Assembly (NCBI RefSeq): GCF_016482685.1
Contig: NZ_JACYHF010000033.1
Span: 1 to 57,153 of the forward strand
Direction: 5' to 3'
Origin: Streptomyces sp. DSM 110735
Lineage (GTDB): Bacteria; Actinomycetota; Actinomycetes; Streptomycetales; Streptomycetaceae
DNA: 57,153 nucleotides
Within the stretch, counting starts at the first letter, position 1. Each line of letters starts with the position of its first letter. Positions 41,501-49,424 of the stretch are shown here, piece after piece. Under the pieces are notes generated by a model. It ran no database searches, was not told where the DNA came from, and saw only the letters and a program-made list of their open reading frames with translations. The position numbers were made by a program, and so were the translations under genes.

Positions 41501-42508
41501 GCCCTGGAGTCCGTCGGCCGTGGCGAGCACGGAGTCGGGCAGCAGGGAGAGGTCGTCCAGGACGATCACGATGTGCGGCTCGTCCAGGATCGGCGCCGCG
41601 TCCGGGTGGAAGCGGGGACGCCCGGTGAGCCGGGTCGCCAGCAGGTCCTCCAGCTCGCGCACGTCCGAGCCGATCAGACGGCGGCTGCCCGCGCCGTCCA
41701 CCGCGCCCGGCGCCTGCGCGTGCGGCAGCCACTTCGCCCAGTCCCAGCGCGGCAGCGCCTCGCGCCCTGCCGCCACCGCGACGACCAGGTCCTCGGGGGA
41801 GTGCAGCGAGGCCAGCGAGCCCACCAGGGCGCGGACGCAGGCGCGGACGGACTCCGTCTCGCCGCTGAGCACGACGTGCGAGAAGGCGCGCAGCGAGACG
41901 GCCATCGGCAGCTCGCCGAGCGTGCCGTGCGCCGCGACGAAGCGCTGCATGGCACCGGCGGTCAGCGGTTCCAGTTGCTCGACCGGACCGGTCTCGGGGG
42001 CGATCAGCGGGGTGGCCAGCGGCTGCGGACCGAGCCCGATGCGCACGTGCGCGAAGTCCTCGTCGCCCGCCCGGCGTTCCCACACCCGGCTGCCCTCGGC
42101 GACCAGCGCCCAGAGCTGCTCGGGGGAGGGGTGCAGGTAGTACTGCGCGTCCCGTTGCGCCTTCGCGGTGCGTACGGCGTCCTTGCGGGTCTGCGAGAGA
42201 TAGCTGAGGTAGTCACGGCGCATGTCGGCCAACTGGCCCTGGGAGCCGCGGCGGAAGCGGACCACCATCGCGACCGACATGGCGATCGTCGAGGCGATCA
42301 TGATCATTCCCATGATCTTCATGAACGGCTGGCCGTTGGTGAAGAAGAAGACCACCGAGCCGCCCATGCCGAGCGTGGGCAGCAACTGCATCAGGACGCT
42401 CTCCTGATGCCCGCGCGGCAGTTCCGGCGGCGGCTGGACAGCGATCTCCTCCGCCGGCACTTCGGACGGAAGCGCCCGAGGCGGGCGTTTGACGACAATC
42501 TGGCTCAC
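38540..42508 (-). CDS. eccC: T7SS FtsK/SpoIIIE-family ATPase EccC
   Basis: A 1322-residue motor and substrate receptor of the ESX machine, fused in one chain (not split as EccCa/EccCb). Two membrane helices lie near 43-80 (GMGGSVVFFFTNG, MGMIMIASTIAMSVAMVV). Three ATPase domains follow. D1 has Walker A GATGSGKS (~476) and Walker B LVLVIDEF. D2 has GGPQSGKST (~833) with VFLVIDGW. D3 has GESESGKS (~1119) with VFVVIDDY. Only D1 has the canonical Asp-Glu pair, as in characterised EccC proteins where D1 is the active motor. The GTG start follows GGTGAG. It is divergent from eccD across a ~330-bp gap. Confidence 0.95.
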   Translation of the reverse strand: MSQIVVKRPPRALPSEVPAEEIAVQPPPELPRGHQESVLMQLLPTLGMGGSVVFFFTNGQPFMKIMGMIMIASTIAMSVAMVVRFRRGSQGQLADMRRDYLSYLSQTRKDAVRTAKAQRDAQYYLHPSPEQLWALVAEGSRVWERRAGDEDFAHVRIGLGPQPLATPLIAPETGPVEQLEPLTAGAMQRFVAAHGTLGELPMAVSLRAFSHVVLSGETESVRACVRALVGSLASLHSPEDLVVAVAAGREALPRWDWAKWLPHAQAPGAVDGAGSRRLIGSDVRELEDLLATRLTGRPRFHPDAAPILDEPHIVIVLDDLSLLPDSVLATADGLQGVTLVEVAPGEPTGMAGDLSVVVRPGSLRLESGHGIVYEGTPDALSPESAEALARQLAPLRMASGGDDDEPLLANLEFTDLLGLGDAASVDTKRTWRPRALAERLRVPIGLGEDGRPVMLDLKEAAQEGMGPHGLCVGATGSGKSELLRTLVLGLAVTHSSETLNFVLADFKGGATFAGMSQMPHVAAVITNLADDLTLVDRMGDSIRGELNRRQEMLRDAGNYANIHDYEKARAAGAPLQPIPSLVLVIDEFSELLTAKPDFIEMFVQIGRIGRSLGVHLLLASQRLEEGRLRGLETYLSYRIGLRTFSAAESRAALGVPDAYELPNVPGSGFLKYGTDEMVRFKAAYVSGVYRSGPQGAAALAGGPLPVDRRPVLFTAAEVPVHYVAVPAQRTESVKDVDDALADTVLDVVVRRLEAQGPAAHQVWLPPLESPPALDALLPGLAPVPGRGLTQPDYEGAGRLIVPAGLVDKPYEQRRDRLLLDFSGAAGHMQILGGPQSGKSTMLRSLICSFALTHTPREVQFYGLDFGGGGLAAVAGLPHVGGIASRLDPERVRRTVSEVYGVLTRREEYFRSAGIPSIAEFRARRARGDISVTDQPWGDVFLVIDGWGNFRTDYEGLEPAVLDIAARGLGYGIHVVITASRSMEVRANLKDHLMNRLELRLGDVMDSEIDRKVAANVPAGVPGRGLSPQKLHFMAAVPRIDGLTSDTDLADATAALTTEVSRHWQGPGAPEVRLLPRQLEASELPSGDRFPKQGIAFALDEDNLEPVFLDFEQDPFFLIFGESESGKSNLLRLLIKQLTLRYGGDEAKFFVVDNRRSLLDVTPATHLAEYIPMSSQMDHHMTALADLMQRRTPTADVTAQQLRERSWWRGPQVFVVIDDYDLVSTSSGNPLAGLTEMLPFARDVGVRFIIARSSAGASRASYEPFLQRMKELGAQGLILAGDPGEGDVLGGVRPRPMPAGRGVFVSRKRGKPLVQTGVVEVEY

Positions 42509-42583
42509 TGCTCACCAATTCCCTTGCCCGACCCCGGCTTTCCGCCCGCCGCCCCGTATCCGGCGGACGCGGGCCGCCGCGCG

Positions 42584-42622
42584 ATCCTACTGAGTTCACG
42601 GCGCGCGGGTGAGCGGTAGGGT
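42584..42622. promoter_or_regulatory. Possible divergent -10 boxes between eccC and eccD
   Basis: In the 332-bp eccC/eccD gap, TAGGAT reads on the minus strand (42589-42584) towards eccC, and TAGGGT on the plus strand (42617-42622) towards eccD. Matching -35 elements are weak (TTCACG at 42595-42600 with a 16-bp spacer for eccD). No gene is seen in the gap. Confidence 0.35.
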
Positions 42623-42840
42623 GCCGGATGTTCGCGTGAGCACACGCCGACGCGACCGGAGAAACCGGGGCAACTCGCCTCATCCCCGCGCGGGAGGGGT
42701 CCGGAATCCGGCCGCACGGCGGGTCGGTCGCCGCACCCGCGGCGAACGCGGGAGCGAACGGCACAGGACCTTCACCACACGGACGCGCCACCGTCACGCG
42801 GCGGAACGCGTCGCCACCATCACCGAGGGGGAGCAGACAG

Positions 42841-44349
42841 GTGAGCATGACGGCCGCCACCACCGGCGGACCCGGTACCGCAGCACCGGCCGGAGCCGGT
42901 ACGGGACTCGGCTTCTGCCGGGTCACCATCGTCGCCCCGGACAGCCGCATCGACGTGGCACTCCCCGACGACGTGCCCGTCGCCGACCTCTGTCCGGAGA
43001 TCCTCCGGCTCGCCCGGCAGAGCCCCGAGACGGGAGCCCCGGTCGGCTACCACCTCGTCCGCACCGACGGCACCGTGCTGGACAGCTCCCGCTCCTTCGC
43101 CGTCCAGCGCATCCTCGACGGCGAACTCCTCACCCTGCGCCCCTTCGCCGAGTCCCTGCCCCCGGCCGTCTTCGACGACGTCGCCGAGGCGGTCGCCGCC
43201 GCCGTCACCAAGCAGCACCGGCTCTGGAGCGGCGACCTCACCCGGATCGCGGGTCTGATCGGCGGCGGCGTCCTGCCCGCCCTGCTCGCCTTCGTGGCCT
43301 GGACCGCCGACCCGCGCCACGACATGAACGGCCTGGCCGGCATCCTCGCCGTCGTCACCGGCGTCCTGCTCGTCGTCCTGTCCGCCGTCCGCGCCCGCGT
43401 CTACGACGACCGCGCCTCCTCCGTCGCCCTCGGTCTCGGCGCGCTGCCCGGCATCGGCGTCGCGGGCAGCGGACTGCTGCCGCTCGGCGGCGGCGAGGGC
43501 ATCGGCAGACTCCAGTTCCTGCTGGCGTGCGCCGCCGTGCTCGTCGCCTCGCTCGTCCTCGCGCTCGTCTCCCCGCACCGGGACGGCCCGTTCGTCGCCT
43601 TCGTGTTCGCCTCGGGCGTGGCCCTCGTGGCCGTCTTCGTCGCCACCCTGGCCGACTGGGCGCCCACCGAGACGGCAGCCCTGTGCGCCACCGTCGCCGT
43701 CGGCGCCCTGGCGTTCCTGCCCGGTCTGTCCATGCGCATCGCCCGGCTCCCGATCGGCTTCGAGGCGCCCGACTCCGCGCCCCGCGCCACCGCCTACGGC
43801 ACCGAGACCGCCGCCCCCGAGCCCGTCGACACCGAGCGCGTCGAGGCACAGGCACGGCGCGGTCACGAGATCCTCGTCGGACTGGTCGGCGGCTGCGCCG
43901 TCCTCGCCGTCGGCGCCGGAGCGGTCCTCGGCTTCTCCGACGACGTGTGGGCCCAACTGCTCGCCCTCGCCGCCGGTGTCGCCCTGCTGATGCGCGCCCA
44001 GCTCTTCCGCTACACCGCGCAGGTCGCCTCCGTCCTCGCGGCGGGCCTCGGCACCCTGGTCCTGCTCGGTCTCGGACTCGCGCTCAACCCGCCGGAGTCG
44101 GTGATGCGCGCGGCGCTCGCGGGCGACCGCGCCGACCTCGACCTCCGCACCGTCTGGCTGGTCGCGGTCATCGGGCTGGCCGCCGCGCTCTTCACCGGAC
44201 TCGGTCTGGTCCTCTCGCGCGGCGCCCTGACCCCGTTCTGGGGACGGTTCCTGGAGATCTGCGAGGGCTTCGTCCTGCTGACGCTGATCCCGCTCACCCT
44301 CGCCGTGTTCGACGTGTACGCGACCGTGCGGGCGATGACCAGCAAATGA
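42841..44349 (+). CDS. eccD: T7SS polytopic membrane channel component EccD
   Basis: A 502-residue protein. Residues ~22-100 form the ubiquitin-like YukD domain (FCRVTIVAPDSRIDVALP, DLCPEILRLAR, LDGELLTLRPF). About eleven membrane helices follow, e.g. AGLIGGGVLPALLAFVAW, GILAVVTGVLLVVLSAV, FLLACAAVLVASLVLALV and WLVAVIGLAAALFTGLGLVL. This is the EccD layout: dimers of EccD form the membrane vestibule in ESX complexes. GTG at 42841 has GGGAG 7 nt upstream and is preferred to the ATG two codons on. A 17-bp terminator follows, facing bldB. Confidence 0.94.
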   Translation: MSMTAATTGGPGTAAPAGAGTGLGFCRVTIVAPDSRIDVALPDDVPVADLCPEILRLARQSPETGAPVGYHLVRTDGTVLDSSRSFAVQRILDGELLTLRPFAESLPPAVFDDVAEAVAAAVTKQHRLWSGDLTRIAGLIGGGVLPALLAFVAWTADPRHDMNGLAGILAVVTGVLLVVLSAVRARVYDDRASSVALGLGALPGIGVAGSGLLPLGGGEGIGRLQFLLACAAVLVASLVLALVSPHRDGPFVAFVFASGVALVAVFVATLADWAPTETAALCATVAVGALAFLPGLSMRIARLPIGFEAPDSAPRATAYGTETAAPEPVDTERVEAQARRGHEILVGLVGGCAVLAVGAGAVLGFSDDVWAQLLALAAGVALLMRAQLFRYTAQVASVLAAGLGTLVLLGLGLALNPPESVMRAALAGDRADLDLRTVWLVAVIGLAAALFTGLGLVLSRGALTPFWGRFLEICEGFVLLTLIPLTLAVFDVYATVRAMTSK

Positions 44350-44350
44350 G

Positions 44351-44390
44351 CCGACGGGGGACCGGAGCGCCAACTCCGGTCCCCCGTCGG
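44351..44390. terminator. Bidirectional terminator between eccD and bldB
   Basis: A perfect 17-bp stem (44351-44367 with 44374-44390) and 6-nt loop, the longest uninterrupted stem seen in the window. Confidence 0.85.
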
Positions 44391-44406
44391 GTCGTACGCG
44401 ACGCGC

Positions 44407-44742
44407 TCAGCCCTCCTGGGCCTGAGCCTCCTCGGCCCGGAACCGCTCCTGCGCCTCCAGACCGCCGTTGTGCTCCATCGGGCGCAGGTCGAACTCCCCG
44501 TCCCGCGCGCCCAGTACGAAGGCACGCCACTCGGCCTCGGTGTACCGCAGCACGGTGTCCGGGTCCAGGGAGGAACGCATCGCCACCGCGCCCTCGGGCA
44601 TGTACGCGATCTCCACCCGCTCCTCGTGCTCCTCGGTACCCGGCGCGCTGTGCCACTCGAGCCCCGAGATGTCGACCGCGTACAACTCGTCCCGCTCCCG
44701 TTCCTTGCGCGCTTTGAGTTCCAGGTCCTCGGCGTCGGTCAT
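44407..44742 (-). CDS. bldB: Developmental regulator BldB (DUF397-related)
   Basis: A 111-residue cytoplasmic protein. The sequence LELKARKERERDELYAVDISGLEWHSAPGTEEHEERVEIAYMPEGAVAMRSS and YTEAEWRAFVLGARDGEFDL agree with my memory of Streptomyces BldB. The second half has the DUF397 pattern (VAMRSS...AEWRAFxxGxxxGEFD). BldB is needed for aerial growth and antibiotic production in S. coelicolor, where it is a small dimeric protein with no enzymatic motif. ATG at 44742 has GGAAGG about 12 nt upstream; a start 45 nt further up is possible but unlike the known protein. The tail is somewhat longer than the 98 residues I recall. It sits inside the T7SS locus, convergent with eccD. Confidence 0.82.
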   Translation of the reverse strand: MTDAEDLELKARKERERDELYAVDISGLEWHSAPGTEEHEERVEIAYMPEGAVAMRSSLDPDTVLRYTEAEWRAFVLGARDGEFDLRPMEHNGGLEAQERFRAEEAQAQEG

Positions 44743-44920
44743 CGCGGCCGTCGTCCTTCCATCCGTACCGGCGAGCTGTGAACTCACCCTACTGGCCGGG
44801 GTTCTGGGAGGTCATGGATTCACGGGGGGGACCACACGCGGGGGGTTGGACAGAACCCACCCGCGCAGCCGCCCCCCGAATCCACGGACACCCCCGCCCC
44901 ACCACCCCGAAAGGCCACCC

Positions 44921-46381
44921 ATGACCTCGCCCCCGCCCTCCGCCTACACCGCCTCCACCCTCGCCGTCGACCACCAGCGCCGACGCCGCCGCACCCGGCT
45001 GCTGCTCGGCGGCGTGGCCGCGGTCGTGGTCGCGTGTCTGGCTCTGTGGGCCTGGTCCGGGACGGGAGGCTCGCACGACGACGACCGCCCCCCCGCCGCC
45101 GCCCCGCAGGCACCCGACGCCGTGAGCCGTACGGTCGAGACGCCGCCCCGGTCGGTCGAGGGCAGGGCGGCGGTGCGGTACCGCGAGGAGATCCGCCAGG
45201 TCGGCGCCACCGCCGACGCCCCCGGGGCGTGGGCGACGGACAAGACCTTCGCCAAGGGATTCGTCAACACGATCAGGGGCTTCACCCTCACCAAGGAGAA
45301 CGCGACCGACGCGAAGGGCGACCGCCCCGCCTGGACCCTGACCTTCCCCGGCCCGCTGTGCGCCACCACCCGGCACGTCAGCGCGGCGGGCTGGACGGCG
45401 GTCGCCTACGCGGGCGAGCACGTCGACCCCGGGCAGAGTCTCGGCGCCCCCTGCGACCGGCTCGCCGTCGTCGACCTCGACACCGGCAGGAAGCGCTGGG
45501 AGACCCGGCTCGGCACCGCCGACGCCCCGGCCGGGAACGTCAACGTGACGATGACCGACGGCGCGGTGGTCGTCGCGGGCGACCAGGGCTCCGCCGCGTA
45601 CGACACCACCCACGGCAAGCGCCTGTGGACCCGCTCCGACCGCGGCACCTGCACCGACACCGGCTTCGCGGGCGGCTCCGCCCTGCTCGCGCTCGCCCGC
45701 TGCGGCGACTCCGCCGCCCCCCGCTTCCACGTCGAACGCGTCGACGCCCGTACCGGCCGCACCACCTGGACCTACCGCGTCGGCGAGGGCATCAAGACCG
45801 TCTACCTCGCCTCCGCCGACCCCGCCGTGATCGCCGTCGCCGCCGGGGACGTCGAGGTCAGCCATCTGATCGCGCTCGACGAGCACGGCCGGGCGCGCGG
45901 CACGATCCGGCTGGCCGACACCCACACGCCCACCGGTTGCGACCGCCCCTTCAGCGCCGTGGTCGAGAGCTGCCGCTCGGTCGTCGTCGGCGCCCGCGCG
46001 CTCTACGTCCCCGTGGACGACGACATCGTCGCCTTCGACCTCGCCACCGGGAAGAGCGGGCGCCGCTTCGCCTCGTCCACCGGCGCCATGACCCCGCTGA
46101 AAATGAGCGGAGACCGCCTCATCGCCTACCGTGAGGGCAGCGGCTTCACCCCCTCCGCCGTGGTCTCCCTCGACCCCGGCACCGGCAAGGAACGCCCGCT
46201 GCTGCTCTTCGGCGCGAACCCCGACGACCTCTCCGGGACGGACGACCCCACGCGGGACGACGTCCTCTACGAACACGGCCGCCTCTTCTTCGGCGCGACC
46301 AGCGTCTACGGACCGACCGACAAGGGCCACCGGGGCGAGCTGTCCAACGTGGCGGTCGGCGTCGAGAGCGTCGCCCGCTGA
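44921..46381 (+). CDS. Membrane-anchored PQQ-like beta-propeller protein
   Basis: A 486-residue protein with a short cytoplasmic basic stretch (HQRRRRRTRLLL), one membrane helix (~28-45, GGVAAVVVACLALWAW) and a large extracytoplasmic domain. The latter shows PQQ/YVTN-type propeller blades: LAVVDLDTGRKRWETRL, AAYDTTHGKRLWTRS, VERVDARTGRTTWTYRV and VAFDLATGKSGRRF, with the repeated D-x-x-T/x-G-K/R-x-x-W pattern. Several Cys may pair (LCATT, PCDRL, TCTDTG, RCGDS, GCDRPF, SCRS). Its role is unknown; the position at the T7SS edge suggests a scaffold outside the membrane. ATG 44921 has AAAGG 6 nt upstream. Confidence 0.8.
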   Translation: MTSPPPSAYTASTLAVDHQRRRRRTRLLLGGVAAVVVACLALWAWSGTGGSHDDDRPPAAAPQAPDAVSRTVETPPRSVEGRAAVRYREEIRQVGATADAPGAWATDKTFAKGFVNTIRGFTLTKENATDAKGDRPAWTLTFPGPLCATTRHVSAAGWTAVAYAGEHVDPGQSLGAPCDRLAVVDLDTGRKRWETRLGTADAPAGNVNVTMTDGAVVVAGDQGSAAYDTTHGKRLWTRSDRGTCTDTGFAGGSALLALARCGDSAAPRFHVERVDARTGRTTWTYRVGEGIKTVYLASADPAVIAVAAGDVEVSHLIALDEHGRARGTIRLADTHTPTGCDRPFSAVVESCRSVVVGARALYVPVDDDIVAFDLATGKSGRRFASSTGAMTPLKMSGDRLIAYREGSGFTPSAVVSLDPGTGKERPLLLFGANPDDLSGTDDPTRDDVLYEHGRLFFGATSVYGPTDKGHRGELSNVAVGVESVAR

Positions 46382-46415
46382 CCCGGAGGGCGCACCCGCT
46401 GACCCGGAGGGCGCA
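46374..46415 (+). repeat. Perfect 21-bp tandem duplication over a stop codon
   Basis: Two exact, adjacent 21-bp units (46374-46394 and 46395-46415). The first includes the last codons and the TGA of the beta-propeller gene. It looks like a recent slippage duplication. Confidence 0.8.
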
Positions 46416-46452
46416 CCCGGACACCCCGGCCGGAGCCGCCGCGACCCCCTGG

Positions 46453-46458
46453 TACCCT
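46453..46458 (+). promoter_or_regulatory. Possible -10 box (TACCCT) of rpsO
   Basis: TACCCT about 160 nt before the rpsO start, after a GC-rich stretch without a clear -35. The leader between it and rpsO holds no gene. Confidence 0.35.
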
Positions 46459-46617
46459 GAGTGACGGCCGTTCGTGTCAGCGCCCCCGCAGCAGATGCCT
46501 CACCGCACCCGCTCCGGAGCCCGCGCCGGACGGACCACCGCCTTCCGAGTCACGGAAGCACCCCCGAGACGCAGACCGGGGGCACTCGAAGGCACACCGA
46601 ACACCTGAGGAGTACGC

Positions 46618-46908
46618 GTGTCGCTCGACGCCACCACGAAGAAGCAGATCATCGCCGAGTTCGGCCAGAAGGAGGGCGACACCGGCTCCCCCGAGGTCCA
46701 GGTCGCGCTGCTGTCCCGTCGGATCTCCGACCTGACCGAGCACCTGAAGGCCCACAAGCACGACCACCACTCCCGCCGCGGTCTGCTGATCCTGGTCGGC
46801 CAGCGTCGCCGCCTGCTGCAGTACCTGGCCAAGAAGGACATCCAGCGCTTCCGTGCCCTGGTCGACCGCCTCGGCATCCGCCGCGGTGCGGCCGGCGGCG
46901 CCAAGTAA
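46618..46908 (+). CDS. rpsO: 30S ribosomal protein S15
   Basis: A 96-residue primary 16S rRNA-binding protein that organises the platform of the 30S subunit. LDATTKKQIIAEFGQKEGDTGSPEVQVALL and HLKAHKHDHHSRRGLLILVGQRRRLLQYL are diagnostic. The C-terminus is slightly longer than in E. coli (IRRGAAGGAK). The GTG start has GAGGAG 7 nt upstream. It is followed by a strong hairpin and then pnp, the classical rpsO-pnp order. Confidence 0.98.
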   Translation: MSLDATTKKQIIAEFGQKEGDTGSPEVQVALLSRRISDLTEHLKAHKHDHHSRRGLLILVGQRRRLLQYLAKKDIQRFRALVDRLGIRRGAAGGAK

Positions 46909-46917
46909 GACGCCACG

Positions 46918-46958
46918 AAGGGAGCGGTTCCCGACAAGGATCGGGAGCCGCTCCCTTT
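46918..46958 (+). terminator. Terminator between rpsO and pnp
   Basis: A 17-bp stem (46918-46934 with 46941-46957, one G-T wobble), 6-nt loop, ending CCCTTT. It probably separates most rpsO transcripts from pnp. Confidence 0.88.
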
Positions 46959-46999
46959 GCTGTACGTGCGGAAACGTGCGGAGTGTCACCGACCCTTTG

Positions 47000-47105
47000 T
47001 AGGGTGTTGGCACACAACGCATCACGTACGACACAGAACGAGGGAGACGCGCACCTCGCCGCCGCCGGTCCTCGGTAGTGGCCCCCGGGGGGAAGACGCC
47101 CCGGG
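47000..47105 (+). promoter_or_regulatory. pnp leader: possible -10 box and hairpin
   Basis: TAGGGT at 47000-47005 is a possible -10 for pnp. Downstream, CCCGGGG (47084-47090) pairs with CCCCGGG (47099-47105), followed by the palindrome CTTCGATCGAAG near 47108-47119. From memory, RNase III cleaves a hairpin in the rpsO-pnp spacer of Streptomyces; this structure is a candidate, unverified. Confidence 0.45.
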
Positions 47106-47204
47106 TGCTTCGATCGAAGACCGGCCCGCACCAGAAGGAGCGCTTCTCCCACCACCGTCCCCCGCCACACGGGCGAGCGGGACGAAGACGAGGAGAAAAC
47201 GCTA

Positions 47205-49424
47205 GTGGAGAACGAGACCCACTACGCCGAGGCCGTCATCGACAACGGCTCGTTCGGCACCCGCACCATCCGCTTCGAGACGGGCCGCCTGGCCAAGCAG
47301 GCCGCCGGTTCCGCCGTGGCGTACCTGGACGACGACACCATGGTGCTGTCGGCGACCAGCGCCTCCAAGACCCCCAAGGACCAGCTCGACTTCTTCCCCC
47401 TCACGGTGGACGTCGAGGAGCGGATGTACGCCGCCGGCAAGATCCCCGGCAGCTTCTTCCGCCGTGAGGGCCGCCCCTCCGAGGACGCGATCCTCACCTG
47501 CCGCCTGATCGACCGCCCGCTGCGCCCGTCCTTCAAGAAGGGCCTGCGCAACGAGATCCAGATCGTCGCCACGATCATGGCGCTCAACCCCGACCACCTG
47601 TACGACGTCGTGGCGATCAACGCCGCGTCCGCGTCGACGCAGCTCGCCGGTCTGCCCTTCTCCGGTCCGATCGGTGGCGTCCGCGTCGCGCTGATCCGCG
47701 GCCAGTGGGTCGCGTTCCCGACGCACACCGAGCTCGAGGACGCCGTCTTCGACATGGTGGTCGCCGGGCGCGTCCTGGAGGACGGCGACGTCGCGATCAT
47801 GATGGTCGAGGCCGAGGCCACCGACCAGACGATCAAGCTGGTCGAGGGCGGCGCCGAGGCGCCGACCGAGGAGGTCGTGGCCGCCGGTCTCGAGGCCGCC
47901 AAGCCCTTCATCAAGGTCCTGTGCCGCGCCCAGTCCGACCTCGCCTCCAAGGCCGCCAAGCCCGAGGGCGAGTTCCCGGTCTTCCTGGACTACCAGGACG
48001 ACGTGTACGAGGCGCTCAAGAAGGCCGTCCAGCCGGAGCTCGCCCAGGCGCTCACCATCGCGGGCAAGCAGGAGCGCGAGGCCGAGCTGGACCGCGTCAA
48101 GGGTCTGGCCGCCGAGAAGCTCCTGCCGGAGTTCGAGGGCCGCGAGAAGGAGATCTCCGCCGCTTACCGCTCGCTGACCAAGCAGTTGGTCCGCGAGCGC
48201 GTGATCAAGGAGAAGAAGCGCATCGACGGCCGCGGCGTCACGGACATCCGTACGCTCGCCGCCGAGGTCGAGGCCATCCCGCGCGTGCACGGTTCGGCGC
48301 TGTTCGAGCGTGGCGAGACCCAGATCCTGGGCATCACCACCCTGAACATGCTCCGCATGGAGCAGCAGCTCGACACCCTCTCCCCGGTGACGCGCAAGCG
48401 CTACATGCACAACTACAACTTCCCGCCGTACTCCGTCGGCGAGACCGGCCGCGTCGGCTCCCCCAAGCGCCGCGAGATCGGCCACGGCGCCCTCGCCGAG
48501 CGCGCCCTCGTGCCGGTGCTGCCGACGCGCGAGGAGTTCCCCTACGCGATCCGCCAGGTGTCCGAGGCCCTCGGCTCCAACGGTTCGACGTCCATGGGCT
48601 CGGTCTGCGCCTCCACCATGTCGATGCTGAACGCCGGTGTGCCGCTCAAGGCTCCCGTCGCCGGTATCGCCATGGGTCTGATCTCCGAGCAGGCGGACGG
48701 CGAGACGCACTACGTCACCCTCACCGACATCCTCGGTGCGGAGGACGCCTTCGGCGACATGGACTTCAAGGTCGCCGGTACGAAGGACTTCGTCACCGCC
48801 CTCCAGCTCGACACCAAGCTGGACGGCATCCCGGCCTCCGTCCTGGCCGCCGCCCTCAAGCAGGCGCGCGACGCCCGTCTGCACATCCTCGACGTGATGA
48901 CCGAGGCCATCGACCGGCCGGACGCCATGTCCCCGAACGCGCCGCGGATCATCACCGTCAAGATCCCGGTCGACAAGATCGGTGAGGTCATCGGCCCCAA
49001 GGGCAAGATGATCAACCAGATCCAGGAGGACACCGGCGCCGAGATCACGATCGAGGACGACGGCACCATCTACATCGGTGCCGCCGACGGCCCGGCCGCC
49101 GAGGCCGCCCGCGCCACGATCAACAGCATCGCCAACCCGACGATGCCGGAGGTCGGCGAGCGCTACCTGGGTACGGTCGTGAAGACGACCACCTTCGGCG
49201 CCTTCGTCTCCCTGATGCCCGGCAAGGACGGTCTGCTGCACATCTCGCAGATCCGCAAGCTCGCCGGCGGCAAGCGCGTGGAGAACGTCGAGGACGTCCT
49301 CGGTGTGGGCCAGAAGGTCCAGGTCGAGATCGCCGAGATCGACTCGCGCGGCAAGCTCTCCCTCGTCCCCGTGATCGAGGGCGAGGACGGCTCGGACGAC
49401 AAGAAGGACGACGCCGACCAGTGA
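47205..49424 (+). CDS. pnp: Polyribonucleotide nucleotidyltransferase (PNPase)
   Basis: A 739-residue phosphorolytic 3'-5' exoribonuclease that in Streptomyces also adds 3' tails. The two RNase PH cores are visible (first: FETGRLAKQAAGSAVAYLDDDTMVL; second: LFERGETQILGITTLNML). An all-alpha linker lies between them. The C-terminal KH domain (GEVIGPKGKMINQIQEDTG) and S1 domain (GTVVKTTTFGAFVSLMPGKDGLLHISQI) follow. The GTG start has GAGGAG about 9 nt upstream. The stop overlaps the next start as GTGA. Confidence 0.98.
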   Translation: MENETHYAEAVIDNGSFGTRTIRFETGRLAKQAAGSAVAYLDDDTMVLSATSASKTPKDQLDFFPLTVDVEERMYAAGKIPGSFFRREGRPSEDAILTCRLIDRPLRPSFKKGLRNEIQIVATIMALNPDHLYDVVAINAASASTQLAGLPFSGPIGGVRVALIRGQWVAFPTHTELEDAVFDMVVAGRVLEDGDVAIMMVEAEATDQTIKLVEGGAEAPTEEVVAAGLEAAKPFIKVLCRAQSDLASKAAKPEGEFPVFLDYQDDVYEALKKAVQPELAQALTIAGKQEREAELDRVKGLAAEKLLPEFEGREKEISAAYRSLTKQLVRERVIKEKKRIDGRGVTDIRTLAAEVEAIPRVHGSALFERGETQILGITTLNMLRMEQQLDTLSPVTRKRYMHNYNFPPYSVGETGRVGSPKRREIGHGALAERALVPVLPTREEFPYAIRQVSEALGSNGSTSMGSVCASTMSMLNAGVPLKAPVAGIAMGLISEQADGETHYVTLTDILGAEDAFGDMDFKVAGTKDFVTALQLDTKLDGIPASVLAAALKQARDARLHILDVMTEAIDRPDAMSPNAPRIITVKIPVDKIGEVIGPKGKMINQIQEDTGAEITIEDDGTIYIGAADGPAAEAARATINSIANPTMPEVGERYLGTVVKTTTFGAFVSLMPGKDGLLHISQIRKLAGGKRVENVEDVLGVGQKVQVEIAEIDSRGKLSLVPVIEGEDGSDDKKDDADQ

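Noticed and set aside
18458..46381. EccA (CbxX/CfqX AAA ATPase) of the T7SS
   Set aside because: Looked for an AAA chaperone among these genes; none has such motifs, so the locus appears to lack eccA within the window.
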